A model generated the notes under the pieces. That model was not told the DNA's origin, did no database searches, and saw nothing but the letters and a program-made list of their open reading frames with translations. A DNA stretch of 64,000 nt from Bryobacteraceae bacterium CoA2 C42 (GTDB lineage Bacteria; Acidobacteriota; Terriglobia; Bryobacterales; Bryobacteraceae), in contig JAINDL010000057.1 in the NCBI GenBank assembly GCA_019931245.1, positions 1-64,000 on the forward strand. The letters run 5' to 3'. A program made the translations under genes and the position numbers. Shown here piece by piece: positions 50,267-59,544 of the stretch (position 1 is its first letter; each line of letters begins with the position of its first letter).

Positions 50267-50350
50267 ATGTCAGCCCCGGCGTACAGCTTTTCCTTCTTTC
50301 GATTTTGGCGCTATTGCCGCATCGAACGAGTGGCGTTGGCCCGGCGGTAG
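50267..50350 (+). CDS. Aromatic-rich leader peptide MSAPAYSFSFFRFWRYCRIERVALARR
   Basis: 27 codons; Y6 F8 F10 F11 F13 W14 Y16; upstream of terminator and DAHP synthase gene; in-frame TAA just before the AUG region. Confidence 0.8.
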   Translation: MSAPAYSFSFFRFWRYCRIERVALARR

Positions 50351-50387
50351 GACTCGAAAGTTCTCAATCCCCCAAACCAACCCACTC
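50328..50387 (+). promoter_or_regulatory. Antiterminator: GAGTGGcGTTGG (50328-50339) pairing with CCAACCCACTC (50377-50387)
   Basis: 11 Watson-Crick pairs with a 1-nt bulge; overlaps the 5' arm of the terminator. Confidence 0.75.
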
Positions 50388-50410
50388 CGAGGAGTGGGTT
50401 TTCGTGTTTT
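50379..50410 (+). terminator. Intrinsic terminator/attenuator AACCCACTC-CGAG-GAGTGGGTT followed by TTCGTGTTTT
   Basis: 9-bp perfect stem, tetraloop, U-rich tail. Confidence 0.85.
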
Positions 50411-50451
50411 CTGGAGATCCAGTTTTAGTTTAGTTGAGGCAGGACAGACCC

Positions 50452-51501
50452 ATGATCATTTCGATGAAACTCCACAGCACCAAGGAAGATATTGAAGCCG
50501 TATGCGACCGCATCCGTCACTTCGGCTACAAGATACATGCCATTGAGGGAGAGGAGCGCTGCGTGATTGGCGTGGTCGGTGTTGGCGATGTCACCAACTG
50601 TCTCGAGTCGCTCGAGGCGATGCCGCAGGTGGAGAAGGCCGTGCGGATCTCGGCGCCCTACAAGTTTGTCTCGAAGGAGTACAAGGCGACGCCGACGGTG
50701 ATTACGGTGCGGACGCACGCCGGTGCGGTGGAGATCGGCGGCGATGAGTTCGTGATGATGGCCGGCCCGTGTTCGGTCGAAAACGAGAAGCAGATCATGG
50801 AGTCGGCCTACGCCGTTGCCGAGGCCGGGGCGAAGGTGCTGCGCGGTGGGGCCTTCAAGCCGCGGACCTCGCCCTACGATTTCCAGGGCATGGAGGGCGA
50901 CGGGCTGAAGCTGCTCGCCAAGGCGCGGGAGGCGACGGGCCTGGCGATCATCACTGAAGTGATGGCGGAAAAAGACGTCGAGCTGGTGGCCGAGTATGCG
51001 GACATCCTGCAGATCGGGGCTCGGAACATGCAGAACTTTTCGCTGCTCAAGCGTTTGGGATCGTGCGGGCGTCCGATTATGCTCAAGCGCGGCTTGAGCG
51101 CGCAGATTAAAGAGCTGCTGATGTCGGCCGAGTACATTGTGGCGCACGGGAACCCGAACATTATGTTGTGCGAACGGGGCATCCGGACGTTTGAGACGGC
51201 GACGCGGAACACGTGCGATATTACCGCGGTTTCGGTGCTCGATGAGCTGACGCATCTGCCGGTGGTGCTCGATCCGTCGCATGCCGTGGGCAAGCGCAGC
51301 CTGGTGCCGGCGTTGTGCCGAGCGGGAGTGGCGATTGGCGCGGACGGGTTGATTGTCGAAACGCATCCGTGTCCGGAGAAGGCGGTCAGCGACGGGGCGC
51401 AGAGCCTGACGCTTGATCAGTTCCGCAAGATGATGAAGGAGTTGGTGCCCTACATTGCCCTGTGGAAGAACTCGCGGACGGCGGACGCGATCGCTGTCTA
51501 G
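50452..51501 (+). CDS. aroF: 3-deoxy-7-phosphoheptulonate (DAHP) synthase with N-terminal ferredoxin-like regulatory domain
   Basis: 349 aa; [91 protein letters not shown]. Confidence 0.96.
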   Translation: MIISMKLHSTKEDIEAVCDRIRHFGYKIHAIEGEERCVIGVVGVGDVTNCLESLEAMPQVEKAVRISAPYKFVSKEYKATPTVITVRTHAGAVEIGGDEFVMMAGPCSVENEKQIMESAYAVAEAGAKVLRGGAFKPRTSPYDFQGMEGDGLKLLAKAREATGLAIITEVMAEKDVELVAEYADILQIGARNMQNFSLLKRLGSCGRPIMLKRGLSAQIKELLMSAEYIVAHGNPNIMLCERGIRTFETATRNTCDITAVSVLDELTHLPVVLDPSHAVGKRSLVPALCRAGVAIGADGLIVETHPCPEKAVSDGAQSLTLDQFRKMMKELVPYIALWKNSRTADAIAV

Positions 51502-51518
51502 CGTTGTGAGCTGTTTCG

Positions 51519-52436
51519 ATGCGTTTTCGCTGGCAGAACTGGATGGCGGCTCTGGTTATGGTGGCCGCCTGCGTGGCAGTGGGCGGCGGGGTGGTCTGGT
51601 ACCGGTCCCGGTCATTGCCGTCGTTGGCGGAGCGGATGGAGCGGCTGCCGGCGGGTGCGAATGTGCTGTATCTGGATCTGGCGACCATGCGCCGGACGGG
51701 TTTGCTGGCGCTGCTGTCGGGTCAGAATGTGACCGAGGACGCCGACTACACTGCTTTTGTCGCCTCGACGGGATTCGACTACCGGGCGGACCTCGATTCG
51801 GTGCTGATCGGATGGGCAGGTGCGGATGTTTACATTCTGGCGACAGGCCGGTTTGACTGGAAGGCGATACAGGAGCACTCGGCGCGGTCGGGCGGCAAGT
51901 GCTGGAACGGCGTGTGCCGGATGCCGGGGTCGATGCCGCAGCGGATGGTGTCGTTTGCGCCGTTGAGCAACGGGATGGTCGGGATGGCGGTGTCAATGGA
52001 TGAGTGGGCTGTCGTGAAGCTGCAAAACAAGGCGCCGAACCGGCTGACGGCGCCGGATGCGGTGGTGTGGGCGGGTGGCGTGGGGCGGAACTGGCGGGAG
52101 AGTGAGTCCCTGCCGGCGGGGACGCGGCTGTTTGCCAAGGCGTTGGGAGAAGCCGAGGTGGTGACGCTGGGGTTACACGTGGGGGTGGCGGGGGCGGAGG
52201 TGCGGCTGCGGGCGGAGTGTTTGAGCGAGAGCGCGGCCGGCGGTTTGGAGAGTCAGTTGCGGGGGGTGACGGGAGTCTTCCGGAAGTATCTGGAAAACGT
52301 CCAGCAGAAGCCCAACCCCGAGGATTTGAGCGGCATTCTGACGAGCGGGACTTTCAGTCGAGAGGGGGCGGTGGTGACGGGGAGATGGTCGGTGCAGCGC
52401 CCGTTTTTGGAGAAGCTGCTGAGCGGGCAGTTGTAG
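51519..52436 (+). CDS. Hypothetical membrane-anchored protein
   Basis: 305 aa; N-terminal TM helix. Confidence 0.7.
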   Translation: MRFRWQNWMAALVMVAACVAVGGGVVWYRSRSLPSLAERMERLPAGANVLYLDLATMRRTGLLALLSGQNVTEDADYTAFVASTGFDYRADLDSVLIGWAGADVYILATGRFDWKAIQEHSARSGGKCWNGVCRMPGSMPQRMVSFAPLSNGMVGMAVSMDEWAVVKLQNKAPNRLTAPDAVVWAGGVGRNWRESESLPAGTRLFAKALGEAEVVTLGLHVGVAGAEVRLRAECLSESAAGGLESQLRGVTGVFRKYLENVQQKPNPEDLSGILTSGTFSREGAVVTGRWSVQRPFLEKLLSGQL

Positions 52437-52447
52437 CGGCGGGGCTG

Positions 52448-53317
52448 ATGCGGTTGCTGGTGCTGGGCAGTCTGGTGTGGGATGCGCTAGCGGGGCCGGT
52501 GGAGGGGCTGGAGTGGGAGACGACGCGGTGGGTGGAGTCGCTGACGGCCGGGCTGGGGGGAAACGGCGGCACGACGGCGTATACGTTTGCCCGTCTGACG
52601 CACGGGACGGGGCACGGGGTGGCGCTGGTGAGTGCGCGGGGGGATGACGCGGCGGGGGAGTGGTTGGAGCAGCGATTGGGCGAAGCTGGGGTGGATTGCC
52701 GTTGGGTGCAGCGGCTGGCCGGGGCGACGGCGTCGACGGTGGGGGTGTTTCATCCGGACGGGCGGCGGCAGCTGTTTCACCATCCCGGGGTGAACCGGGA
52801 GGTGGAGTTTACGCTGCCGGAGGGATTTAGCCATCTGCACGTGGCCAATCCGTTCGCGCTGCCGGACGTCCGGCGCCGGGCGCCGGCGCTGCTGCGGCAG
52901 GCGCGGGAGCGGGGGATGGGAACTTCGCTCGATTTAGGCTGGGACGGGTTGGGGGAGTGGGGCGAGGTGGTCGCGCCGTGTCTGCCGTATACCGATCTGC
53001 TGCTGGCGAACGAGGGGGAGGCGGCGCGGGTGCTGGGGCCGTATCCATGTCCGGTGGTGGTGAAGCGGGGGCGGGAGGGGTGTACCGTGGAGGGGGAGGT
53101 GGTCGAGGGCTTCCCGGTGGAAGCGCTCGATTCGACCGGTGCGGGGGACTGTTTTTGCGGAGCGTTTTTGGCGGGGCGGGCGCGCGGCTTGAGTGTCCGG
53201 GAGGCGGCCCGGATGGGGAACGCCGCCGGGGCGCTGAGCGTCCGGGTGGCGGGGGCGACGGGCGGGCTGCTCGACTGGGAGCCGATGACGGAGTGGGCGG
53301 CTCAGTTCAGAAAATAG
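52448..53317 (+). CDS. PfkB-family carbohydrate kinase
   Basis: 289 aa; LLVLGSLVWDALAGP...AGLGGNGGTTA, VEALDSTGAGDCFCGAFLAG. Confidence 0.92.
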   Translation: MRLLVLGSLVWDALAGPVEGLEWETTRWVESLTAGLGGNGGTTAYTFARLTHGTGHGVALVSARGDDAAGEWLEQRLGEAGVDCRWVQRLAGATASTVGVFHPDGRRQLFHHPGVNREVEFTLPEGFSHLHVANPFALPDVRRRAPALLRQARERGMGTSLDLGWDGLGEWGEVVAPCLPYTDLLLANEGEAARVLGPYPCPVVVKRGREGCTVEGEVVEGFPVEALDSTGAGDCFCGAFLAGRARGLSVREAARMGNAAGALSVRVAGATGGLLDWEPMTEWAAQFRK

Positions 53318-54342
53318 GTGCGGTAGAGCGTATCGCGCTGCTTGGGAATGAAGCCGGCATCGCGGATGATGCGGCGGAGATCCTCTTCCGAGGCGTGAAA
53401 GTTGGCGCCGGCCTGCGAGACAACGTTCTCTTCGAGCATGATGCTACCGACATCGTTGCCGCCGAAGCGGAGGCCCAACTGGCAGACCTTGAGGCCCTGG
53501 GTGACCCAGGAGGTTTGGATGTTGACAATGTTGTCGAGAAACAAGCGGCAGACGGCGAGGGTGCGGAGGAACTCGACGCTGGTGGCCTCTTGCTTGACGA
53601 AGCGGCCGAGCGAGGTGTTATCGCGCTGAAAGCTCCAGGGGATGAAGGCGGTGAAGCCGCCGGTTTCGTCCTGCAGCCGGCGGAGGACGTTGAGGTGGTG
53701 AACGCGATGGTCTAAGGTCTCCCCGCAGCCCCACATCATGGTGGCTGTGGTGCGGACGCCGAGTTGATGAGCGGTGCGGTGGACGCTGAGCCACTCTTCG
53801 GTGTTGCACTTCAGGCGGGCGATGCGGTGGCGGACCTCGTCATGCAGGATTTCGACGCCGGCGCCGGGGATGGAGTCCATGCCGGCGTCGCGGAGGCGGG
53901 CGATGGTGTCGCGCAGGGAGAGACCGCTGATCTGAGCGATGTTGAGAATTTCGGGGGCGGAGAGGACGTGGAGGTGGACGGGGAAGCGTTTTTTGATGGC
54001 GGCGAAGAGCTCTTCGTACCATGTGATGGGGAGATCGGGGTGAAGTCCGCCCTGCATGAGGACGCCGGTGCCGCCGACGTCGATCGTTTCCTGGATTTTG
54101 GCGAAGATCACTTCCTGGGGGTGGACATAGGCTTCGGCGTGGCCTTTGGCGCGGTAGAAGGCGCAAAAGCTGCAATATTCGGTGCAGACGTTGGTGTAGT
54201 TGATATTCCGGTCGATGATGTAGGAGGCGATGTTGTGGGGGTGGTGGCGCCGGCGGGCCGCGTCGGCGGCCATGCCAAGGCCGATCAGGTCGTGGTCGGC
54301 GAACAGTTCGAGGGCTTCGTCGGTGGAGAGGCGGTGACTCAT
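53302..54342 (-). CDS. mqnC: Cyclic dehypoxanthinyl futalosine synthase (radical SAM)
   Basis: 346 aa; NINYTNVCTEYCSFCAFYRAKGHAEAYV, MQGGLHPDLPITWYEELF, TTATMMWGCGET. Confidence 0.94.
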   Translation of the reverse strand: MSHRLSTDEALELFADHDLIGLGMAADAARRRHHPHNIASYIIDRNINYTNVCTEYCSFCAFYRAKGHAEAYVHPQEVIFAKIQETIDVGGTGVLMQGGLHPDLPITWYEELFAAIKKRFPVHLHVLSAPEILNIAQISGLSLRDTIARLRDAGMDSIPGAGVEILHDEVRHRIARLKCNTEEWLSVHRTAHQLGVRTTATMMWGCGETLDHRVHHLNVLRRLQDETGGFTAFIPWSFQRDNTSLGRFVKQEATSVEFLRTLAVCRLFLDNIVNIQTSWVTQGLKVCQLGLRFGGNDVGSIMLEENVVSQAGANFHASEEDLRRIIRDAGFIPKQRDTLYRTYFLN

Positions 54343-55115
54343 AGGCTGAGGGCGGGTTCGAGGGAGGCGGCCAGTTGGAGATAGGCTTCGAGGCCCTGCA
54401 GTTCGCGCGGGCCGATGGTAAAACGGATGTGGTTTTGAAGGTACTGGCGAACGAGGCCGCGAGGGAGACCGCGACGGTCGGCCTGGTGGTCGATGATCTC
54501 GGGGAGGCGTTCCTGGCCGTAGTGCCAGGAGCCGTCAAAGAGCGCCGGGGCATCGGCGGGCAGACGGGGGCCGGCCCAGCGGGCGAAGACCATGGGGAGT
54601 CCGGTGAGGTCGCGCCAGGCGGCGCCGAGGTCGAGGGATTCGTAGGGCTGCCGTTCCGGTTGGACGCGGAGGGCGGCATCGCCGATGAGGAGGGCGGCGT
54701 CGGCATCGGCGAGCATGGAGGGCAGGTGGGGGCGAATGGGTAGGCAGTCCGGTTCAACGCCGAAGCGTTCGCGCAGGAGGATCCGGGTGAGCATGACCGA
54801 GGTGCGGGAGCCGTGGTCGACAGCGAGGCGACGGATCTGCGTCCAGGGGGTTTTGGTGAACAGGAGAATACTGCGAACCGGTCCTTCGCAGGCGATGCCC
54901 GTCCCGGGGACGGCGGGAAGGTTCTGACGGGCGGCTTCGATCACGGGGATGAGGCCGATATCCGCGGAGCCATCGCGGAGGCGTTCCGCGCACTCGGCGG
55001 GAAGACAGAAGGAGAGATCGGCCGCGTCTTTTTGGGGACCCTGCAGCATGCCCCAAACCAGAGGGACGGTGTTCAAATAGCTGACAGCGGCGACGCGGGG
55101 CTTGGGCAGGGACAT
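54339..55115 (-). CDS. mqnA: Chorismate dehydratase
   Basis: 258 aa from MSLPKPRVAAVSYLNTVPLVWGM; RRLAVDHGSRTSVMLTRILL, ALLIGDAAL; overlaps mqnC by 4 nt. Confidence 0.93.
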   Translation of the reverse strand: MSLPKPRVAAVSYLNTVPLVWGMLQGPQKDAADLSFCLPAECAERLRDGSADIGLIPVIEAARQNLPAVPGTGIACEGPVRSILLFTKTPWTQIRRLAVDHGSRTSVMLTRILLRERFGVEPDCLPIRPHLPSMLADADAALLIGDAALRVQPERQPYESLDLGAAWRDLTGLPMVFARWAGPRLPADAPALFDGSWHYGQERLPEIIDHQADRRGLPRGLVRQYLQNHIRFTIGPRELQGLEAYLQLAASLEPALSL

Positions 55116-55293
55116 GGGACTACTCTCATAGATGATAGCGAAGTGGCCCCGCGGTGCACTGTCTTGCAGAAATCGAGCGAGAAAACCCCTCGATTTCACT
55201 CACTTCCTATCAAGTGTTATCCTCAGTTTGCCGATGGACATTCGCGGGAGGAGTTTCAGGCTGCGGCTTGTCCGGAGGCCGTTTGGGAATCCT

Positions 55294-58200
55294 ATGAAAT
55301 TTTTGAATCACTTGCGAATCGCCCTGCTGGGTCTTGTTGCCTTGGCCGGGTTGCCAATGCGGGGACAGATCCCGGTGGAATTGAGTCCGATTCCAGCCCG
55401 GACTTACGGGCACGCTCGTCAGACTTTGAACACAACGGAAGCGAATCTGGTTGAGGGGCGGGAGTTGAACACCCCGAGCGGGGTGGCCCTCGATACGAGC
55501 CAGAACCCGCCGATTACTTACGTTGCCGACACGGGGAACAACCGGGTTCTGTTCTGGCGGAACGCCCGGAGTGCGAACGGTCAGATGGCGGACGGCGTGA
55601 TCGGACAGCGGGATCTGGTGACGACGTTTCCCGGGGGGCCGGGGTCGGGTTTTACGATCGGGTTTCGGTCGCCGACCGGCATCGCCGTTGATCGCAACGG
55701 CAATCTGTACGTGGCGGATACGGCGAACAACCGCATTTTGCGTTTCCCGCGACCGGCCCAGCAGACGGGGGATCTCATTCAGCCCGATTTCGTTATGGGC
55801 CAGACCAACTTTACCTCCAGCGCGGCCAATCAGAATGAGTTGAATGCCTCGGCCCGCACGCTTGCGTTCAGCCGGGACGGCCAAGTATACCGGGTTGCAC
55901 TCCTGTTTGATCCCTCGGGCAATCTTTGGGTAACCGATCCGGGCAACCACCGGGTGCTCCGCTATCCGGCCGCGGTGCTGGCGCCGGGAAGCGGGAACGC
56001 TCCCGAGGCTGATTTAGTTTTGGGTCAGTCCGATTTTTCGTCGCGGAATACCTTTGAGTTGGGTACTCTGGGACCGTTGCAAAAGAGTGGTCTGCGGTTC
56101 CCTGGGACGTTGGCGCTTGATGGCGGCGGCCGGTTGTATGTAGGCGACCAGTTGGGCCGGGTATTGGTTTATACCGGTCCGTTGCGGACCGGGTTGGCGG
56201 CGAGTCGCGTATTGGGAATCGTGGTCAATGTGCAGGGGCAGCCGCCGCGGCCGCCGGTCAATGAATTTTCGCTTGAGACACCGGAAGGCATGTTTGTTTT
56301 CAACAACCACGTCTATGTTGTCGACACCCTGGTGAATCGGATTGTCCGCTATGACCCGTTTGAGTCCTGGGCCGAGGAGTCTGTCCTCGTCCCGTCACCA
56401 CCCGCGCGGGCCGTGTTCGGTCAGCCTGATCTGCTGAGCTTCCGGGCTAACCGCGGAGGGCGGTCAGCGACCGACTCCTCCTTCTTTCGACCGACGAACG
56501 CCGCCGTGGTCGGAACGGACCTCTATCTCTGCGATTCGGCCAATCACCGCCTGTTGGTGATCCCGATCAGTTCGAACAATTTGATGCCGGCAGTCCGGGT
56601 GCAGGGGCAGTTGGGCATGACCTACAACTCCCGGAATCTGATCGAAGGCCGGGAGCTGTTTACCGTCACGGGCCTGTTAGATCTTCCCAATGGCGGCGGT
56701 CGCGCCATCCTGAGCGGGGGGGTCACGATTGACCGGACGAGTTCGCCGCCACGTCTCTATGTGGCTGATTCGGGCAACAACCGGATTCTTGGGTTTGCCA
56801 ACGCGCTGACGGTGAAGCCGGGCGATTTGGCCGACATCATTATCGGGCAGGCGGACCGTTTCTCGGGAGTGGTGAACTCCCCGGCCAATGACGCGGATGT
56901 GCTCAACGATACCGGGCTGTTTAATCCGACCGGGATTATCACCGATGCGCAGGGCAATCTGTGGGTCGCTGATACCGGCAACGGGCGGGTGCTGCGTTTT
57001 GCGCGGCCCTTTGATCAGCCGCGGGACCGGCAGCAGCGGGCGAGCCTGGTGATTGGTCAGAGCAACTTCAACATCAAGCTCACCGACCCGACCCGCACGA
57101 ACATGCGGTCGCCCTACGGGATCGCGCTCACGGTTGACGGTCACCTGATCGTGTCCGACTCGGCTCTAAACCGGCTGCTGTACTTCCGGCGTCCTCCGAA
57201 CGGCGACTTTACTAACGGTCAAGCGGCGAACACCGTGTTTGGCCAACGCGATTTCACCTCCCAGGCCACGGCGGACGGAGATAGCCGGTTTAATGTACCC
57301 GGCCATTTGGCGACGGATACCGACGACCGCGTCTACGTCTGCGACATGGGCAAGAGCCGGATTGTTATTTTCGACCGCGTGCCAACGGCGGCGAACGATC
57401 CGGCGCCGGTGCTCGTGTTGCGTACGGCGTTGAACCCGAATGATGGGCTGCGGAACCCTCAGGGCATCACGGTGAGTGAGCGGACCGGAGAAATCTGGGT
57501 CGCGGACGGGCAGAACAACCGTCTGGTTCGCTTCCCCCGCTTCGACCTGCTCATTTTTAACCCTTTGGCCAACTTCCGGATCGATGCCCCTTCGCCCGTA
57601 GCCCTAGCTCTCGATCCTTTGGATAATCTGGTGGTGGCGGACGGGACGAACCGTCTGGCGTTCCACTACGCGCGCCTGGTGGCGATCAGTGCGGCGCACT
57701 ACCTGGACCGCGATCTGTCGCCCGGTTTGGTGGCGACCATGGCGCCGCTGGGGATTCGGTTTACCGAGAATACGATGACGTTCTCGAGCGTTCCCATCCC
57801 AAAGGTGATGGATGACGTCGAGGTTTTGGTGAACGGCGAGGCCGCTCCGCTGTACTACATCTCGCCGACGATCATTAACTTCTACGTGCCGATGAGTACG
57901 CCCACCTCGGGAACGATCGACGTGCTGGTGCAGAAGAAGTCCACTGGTCAAATCCTGGCCAGTTCCGCGTTACCTGCGGCGGTGGCCACGCCAGGATTCT
58001 TCACGACGACGCAAAACGGCAGGGGTCAGATTGCCGCCCTGAACGAAGACAACACCGTAAACTCGGCCTCGAATCCGGTAGGCCGCGGCAGGGTCATCCA
58101 ACTCTATGCCACCGGACAGGGATTCCTGCCCGATGCTCCGCCCGACGGAGAACCCGCACCCACCAACCGGTTGGTGTCGACACCCTTGCGACCGCGCGTC

Positions 58201-58401
58201 ATCGTCAACACCACCGATGGCGAGGTGCTGTTCTCGGGCCTTGCGCCGGGCTTTGTCGGGGTATGGCAGCTCAATGTGAAGGTGCCGGAATCGGTGCCGC
58301 CTGGCAACAGTATCGTGGTCGCGATTCTGCATCTGGGGATTCCGAGTAACTCGAACCGGGGCGGCGGAACTCCGATTCAGACTACCATCGCGGTTCGCTA
58401 A
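55294..58401 (+). CDS. Exported NHL-repeat protein with TIGR03437-like C-terminal domain
   Basis: ATG at 55294 (MKFLNHLRIALLGLVALAGLPMRGQ); repeated 'YVADTGNNRVLxF' and 'GQxDF' motifs; C terminus VEVLVNGEAAPLYYISPTIINFYVP...GVWQLNVKVPESVPPGNSIVVAI. Confidence 0.92.
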   Translation: MKFLNHLRIALLGLVALAGLPMRGQIPVELSPIPARTYGHARQTLNTTEANLVEGRELNTPSGVALDTSQNPPITYVADTGNNRVLFWRNARSANGQMADGVIGQRDLVTTFPGGPGSGFTIGFRSPTGIAVDRNGNLYVADTANNRILRFPRPAQQTGDLIQPDFVMGQTNFTSSAANQNELNASARTLAFSRDGQVYRVALLFDPSGNLWVTDPGNHRVLRYPAAVLAPGSGNAPEADLVLGQSDFSSRNTFELGTLGPLQKSGLRFPGTLALDGGGRLYVGDQLGRVLVYTGPLRTGLAASRVLGIVVNVQGQPPRPPVNEFSLETPEGMFVFNNHVYVVDTLVNRIVRYDPFESWAEESVLVPSPPARAVFGQPDLLSFRANRGGRSATDSSFFRPTNAAVVGTDLYLCDSANHRLLVIPISSNNLMPAVRVQGQLGMTYNSRNLIEGRELFTVTGLLDLPNGGGRAILSGGVTIDRTSSPPRLYVADSGNNRILGFANALTVKPGDLADIIIGQADRFSGVVNSPANDADVLNDTGLFNPTGIITDAQGNLWVADTGNGRVLRFARPFDQPRDRQQRASLVIGQSNFNIKLTDPTRTNMRSPYGIALTVDGHLIVSDSALNRLLYFRRPPNGDFTNGQAANTVFGQRDFTSQATADGDSRFNVPGHLATDTDDRVYVCDMGKSRIVIFDRVPTAANDPAPVLVLRTALNPNDGLRNPQGITVSERTGEIWVADGQNNRLVRFPRFDLLIFNPLANFRIDAPSPVALALDPLDNLVVADGTNRLAFHYARLVAISAAHYLDRDLSPGLVATMAPLGIRFTENTMTFSSVPIPKVMDDVEVLVNGEAAPLYYISPTIINFYVPMSTPTSGTIDVLVQKKSTGQILASSALPAAVATPGFFTTTQNGRGQIAALNEDNTVNSASNPVGRGRVIQLYATGQGFLPDAPPDGEPAPTNRLVSTPLRPRVIVNTTDGEVLFSGLAPGFVGVWQLNVKVPESVPPGNSIVVAILHLGIPSNSNRGGGTPIQTTIAVR

Positions 58402-58461
58402 ATTTTGACGGCCGGCCGGCCTCAAGGGTACGGCCGGTCGTTATAAACTGGTGTCACATCT

Positions 58462-59544
58462 ATGAAATATGGTCTTTCCATTCGTCCGGATGGCGGTCTT
58501 GATTTTGTCGCGCTCGGCGCGTTGATTCATCGCCTCGATCCGGGAGTAATTCCTTTCCGCAAGGCTACGGAGTGTCACATCCATGTGAGCGGTGGCGAAT
58601 TCAACGTCGCCGCCAACCTTGCCGACTGCTTCGGTCTCCACACGGGTGTCGTCTCGGCTATGGTCGATTACCCGATCGGCGAACTGATTGCCGAACGGGT
58701 CAAAGCGATGGGGGTCAAAGCCTTCTACAAACGGTTCAAGCACGACGGGGTCCACGGTCCCAACATGGCGACCGTTTACAGTGATCGCGGCCAGGGGATG
58801 CGTGCGCCGGTCGTTTTCTACAACCGCTCGAATGAAGCGGCGGCGCAGTTGAAGCCGGGCGATTTCGACTGGCAGCATATCTTTTCGGGCGGAGTCCGCT
58901 GGTTCCACAGCGGTGGGATCTTTGCCGCCCTGTCGAAAACGACTCCCGAGTTAATCATCGAAGGCATGGAAGCAGCCCGGCAAGCCGGGGCCATTGTTTC
59001 TCTGGACCTGAACTACCGCGCCAAGCTGTGGAACATTCTCGGCGGGCACGAGCGTGCCCTTGAGGTCATTGGCCGCATCGTCAAAAATGTTGACGTGCTG
59101 ATCGGCAACGAGGAGGACCTGCAACTCGGCTTGGGCATTCCGGGACCGGAAGTGGCGGCGACCTCCAAGCTCGATCCTTCGACCTTCTTCGGGATGATCG
59201 ACCGGGTGCGGGAGCAGCATCCGCAGATCAAAGTCGTGGCGACGACGCTGCGCGAAGTCCATTCGACCAACCGTCACAGCTGGGGAGCGGTGGCCTGGAT
59301 CGATGGCAAGACCTATGTCTCGCCGACTTGTGAGCTCGATGTTGTGGACCGCGTGGGCGGCGGTGACGGGTTTGCGGCCGGCCTGATCTTCGGTATGCTC
59401 TCGGGCGAAGAGCCGGAGGAGTGCGTCCGGCTTGGCTGGGCGCACGGCGCTCTGCTGACCACCTTCCCCGGCGATACCACCATGGCTACGGTCGAGCAGG
59501 TGCGCGCTCTGGCCAAGGGCGGTTCGGCGCGCATCCAGCGCTAG
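58462..59544 (+). CDS. 2-keto-3-deoxygluconate kinase-like PfkB family sugar kinase
   Basis: 360 aa; GGEFNVAANLADCFGLHTGVVSAMVDYPIGELIAERVKAMGV, DVVDRVGGGDGFAAGLIFG. Confidence 0.9.
   Translation: MKYGLSIRPDGGLDFVALGALIHRLDPGVIPFRKATECHIHVSGGEFNVAANLADCFGLHTGVVSAMVDYPIGELIAERVKAMGVKAFYKRFKHDGVHGPNMATVYSDRGQGMRAPVVFYNRSNEAAAQLKPGDFDWQHIFSGGVRWFHSGGIFAALSKTTPELIIEGMEAARQAGAIVSLDLNYRAKLWNILGGHERALEVIGRIVKNVDVLIGNEEDLQLGLGIPGPEVAATSKLDPSTFFGMIDRVREQHPQIKVVATTLREVHSTNRHSWGAVAWIDGKTYVSPTCELDVVDRVGGGDGFAAGLIFGMLSGEEPEECVRLGWAHGALLTTFPGDTTMATVEQVRALAKGGSARIQR

Noticed and set aside
50230-50433. 67-aa ORF (TTG start) across the attenuator region
   Set aside because: Overlaps promoter, leader and terminator out of frame; no SD or family. 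The 27-codon ATG ORF explains the region better.
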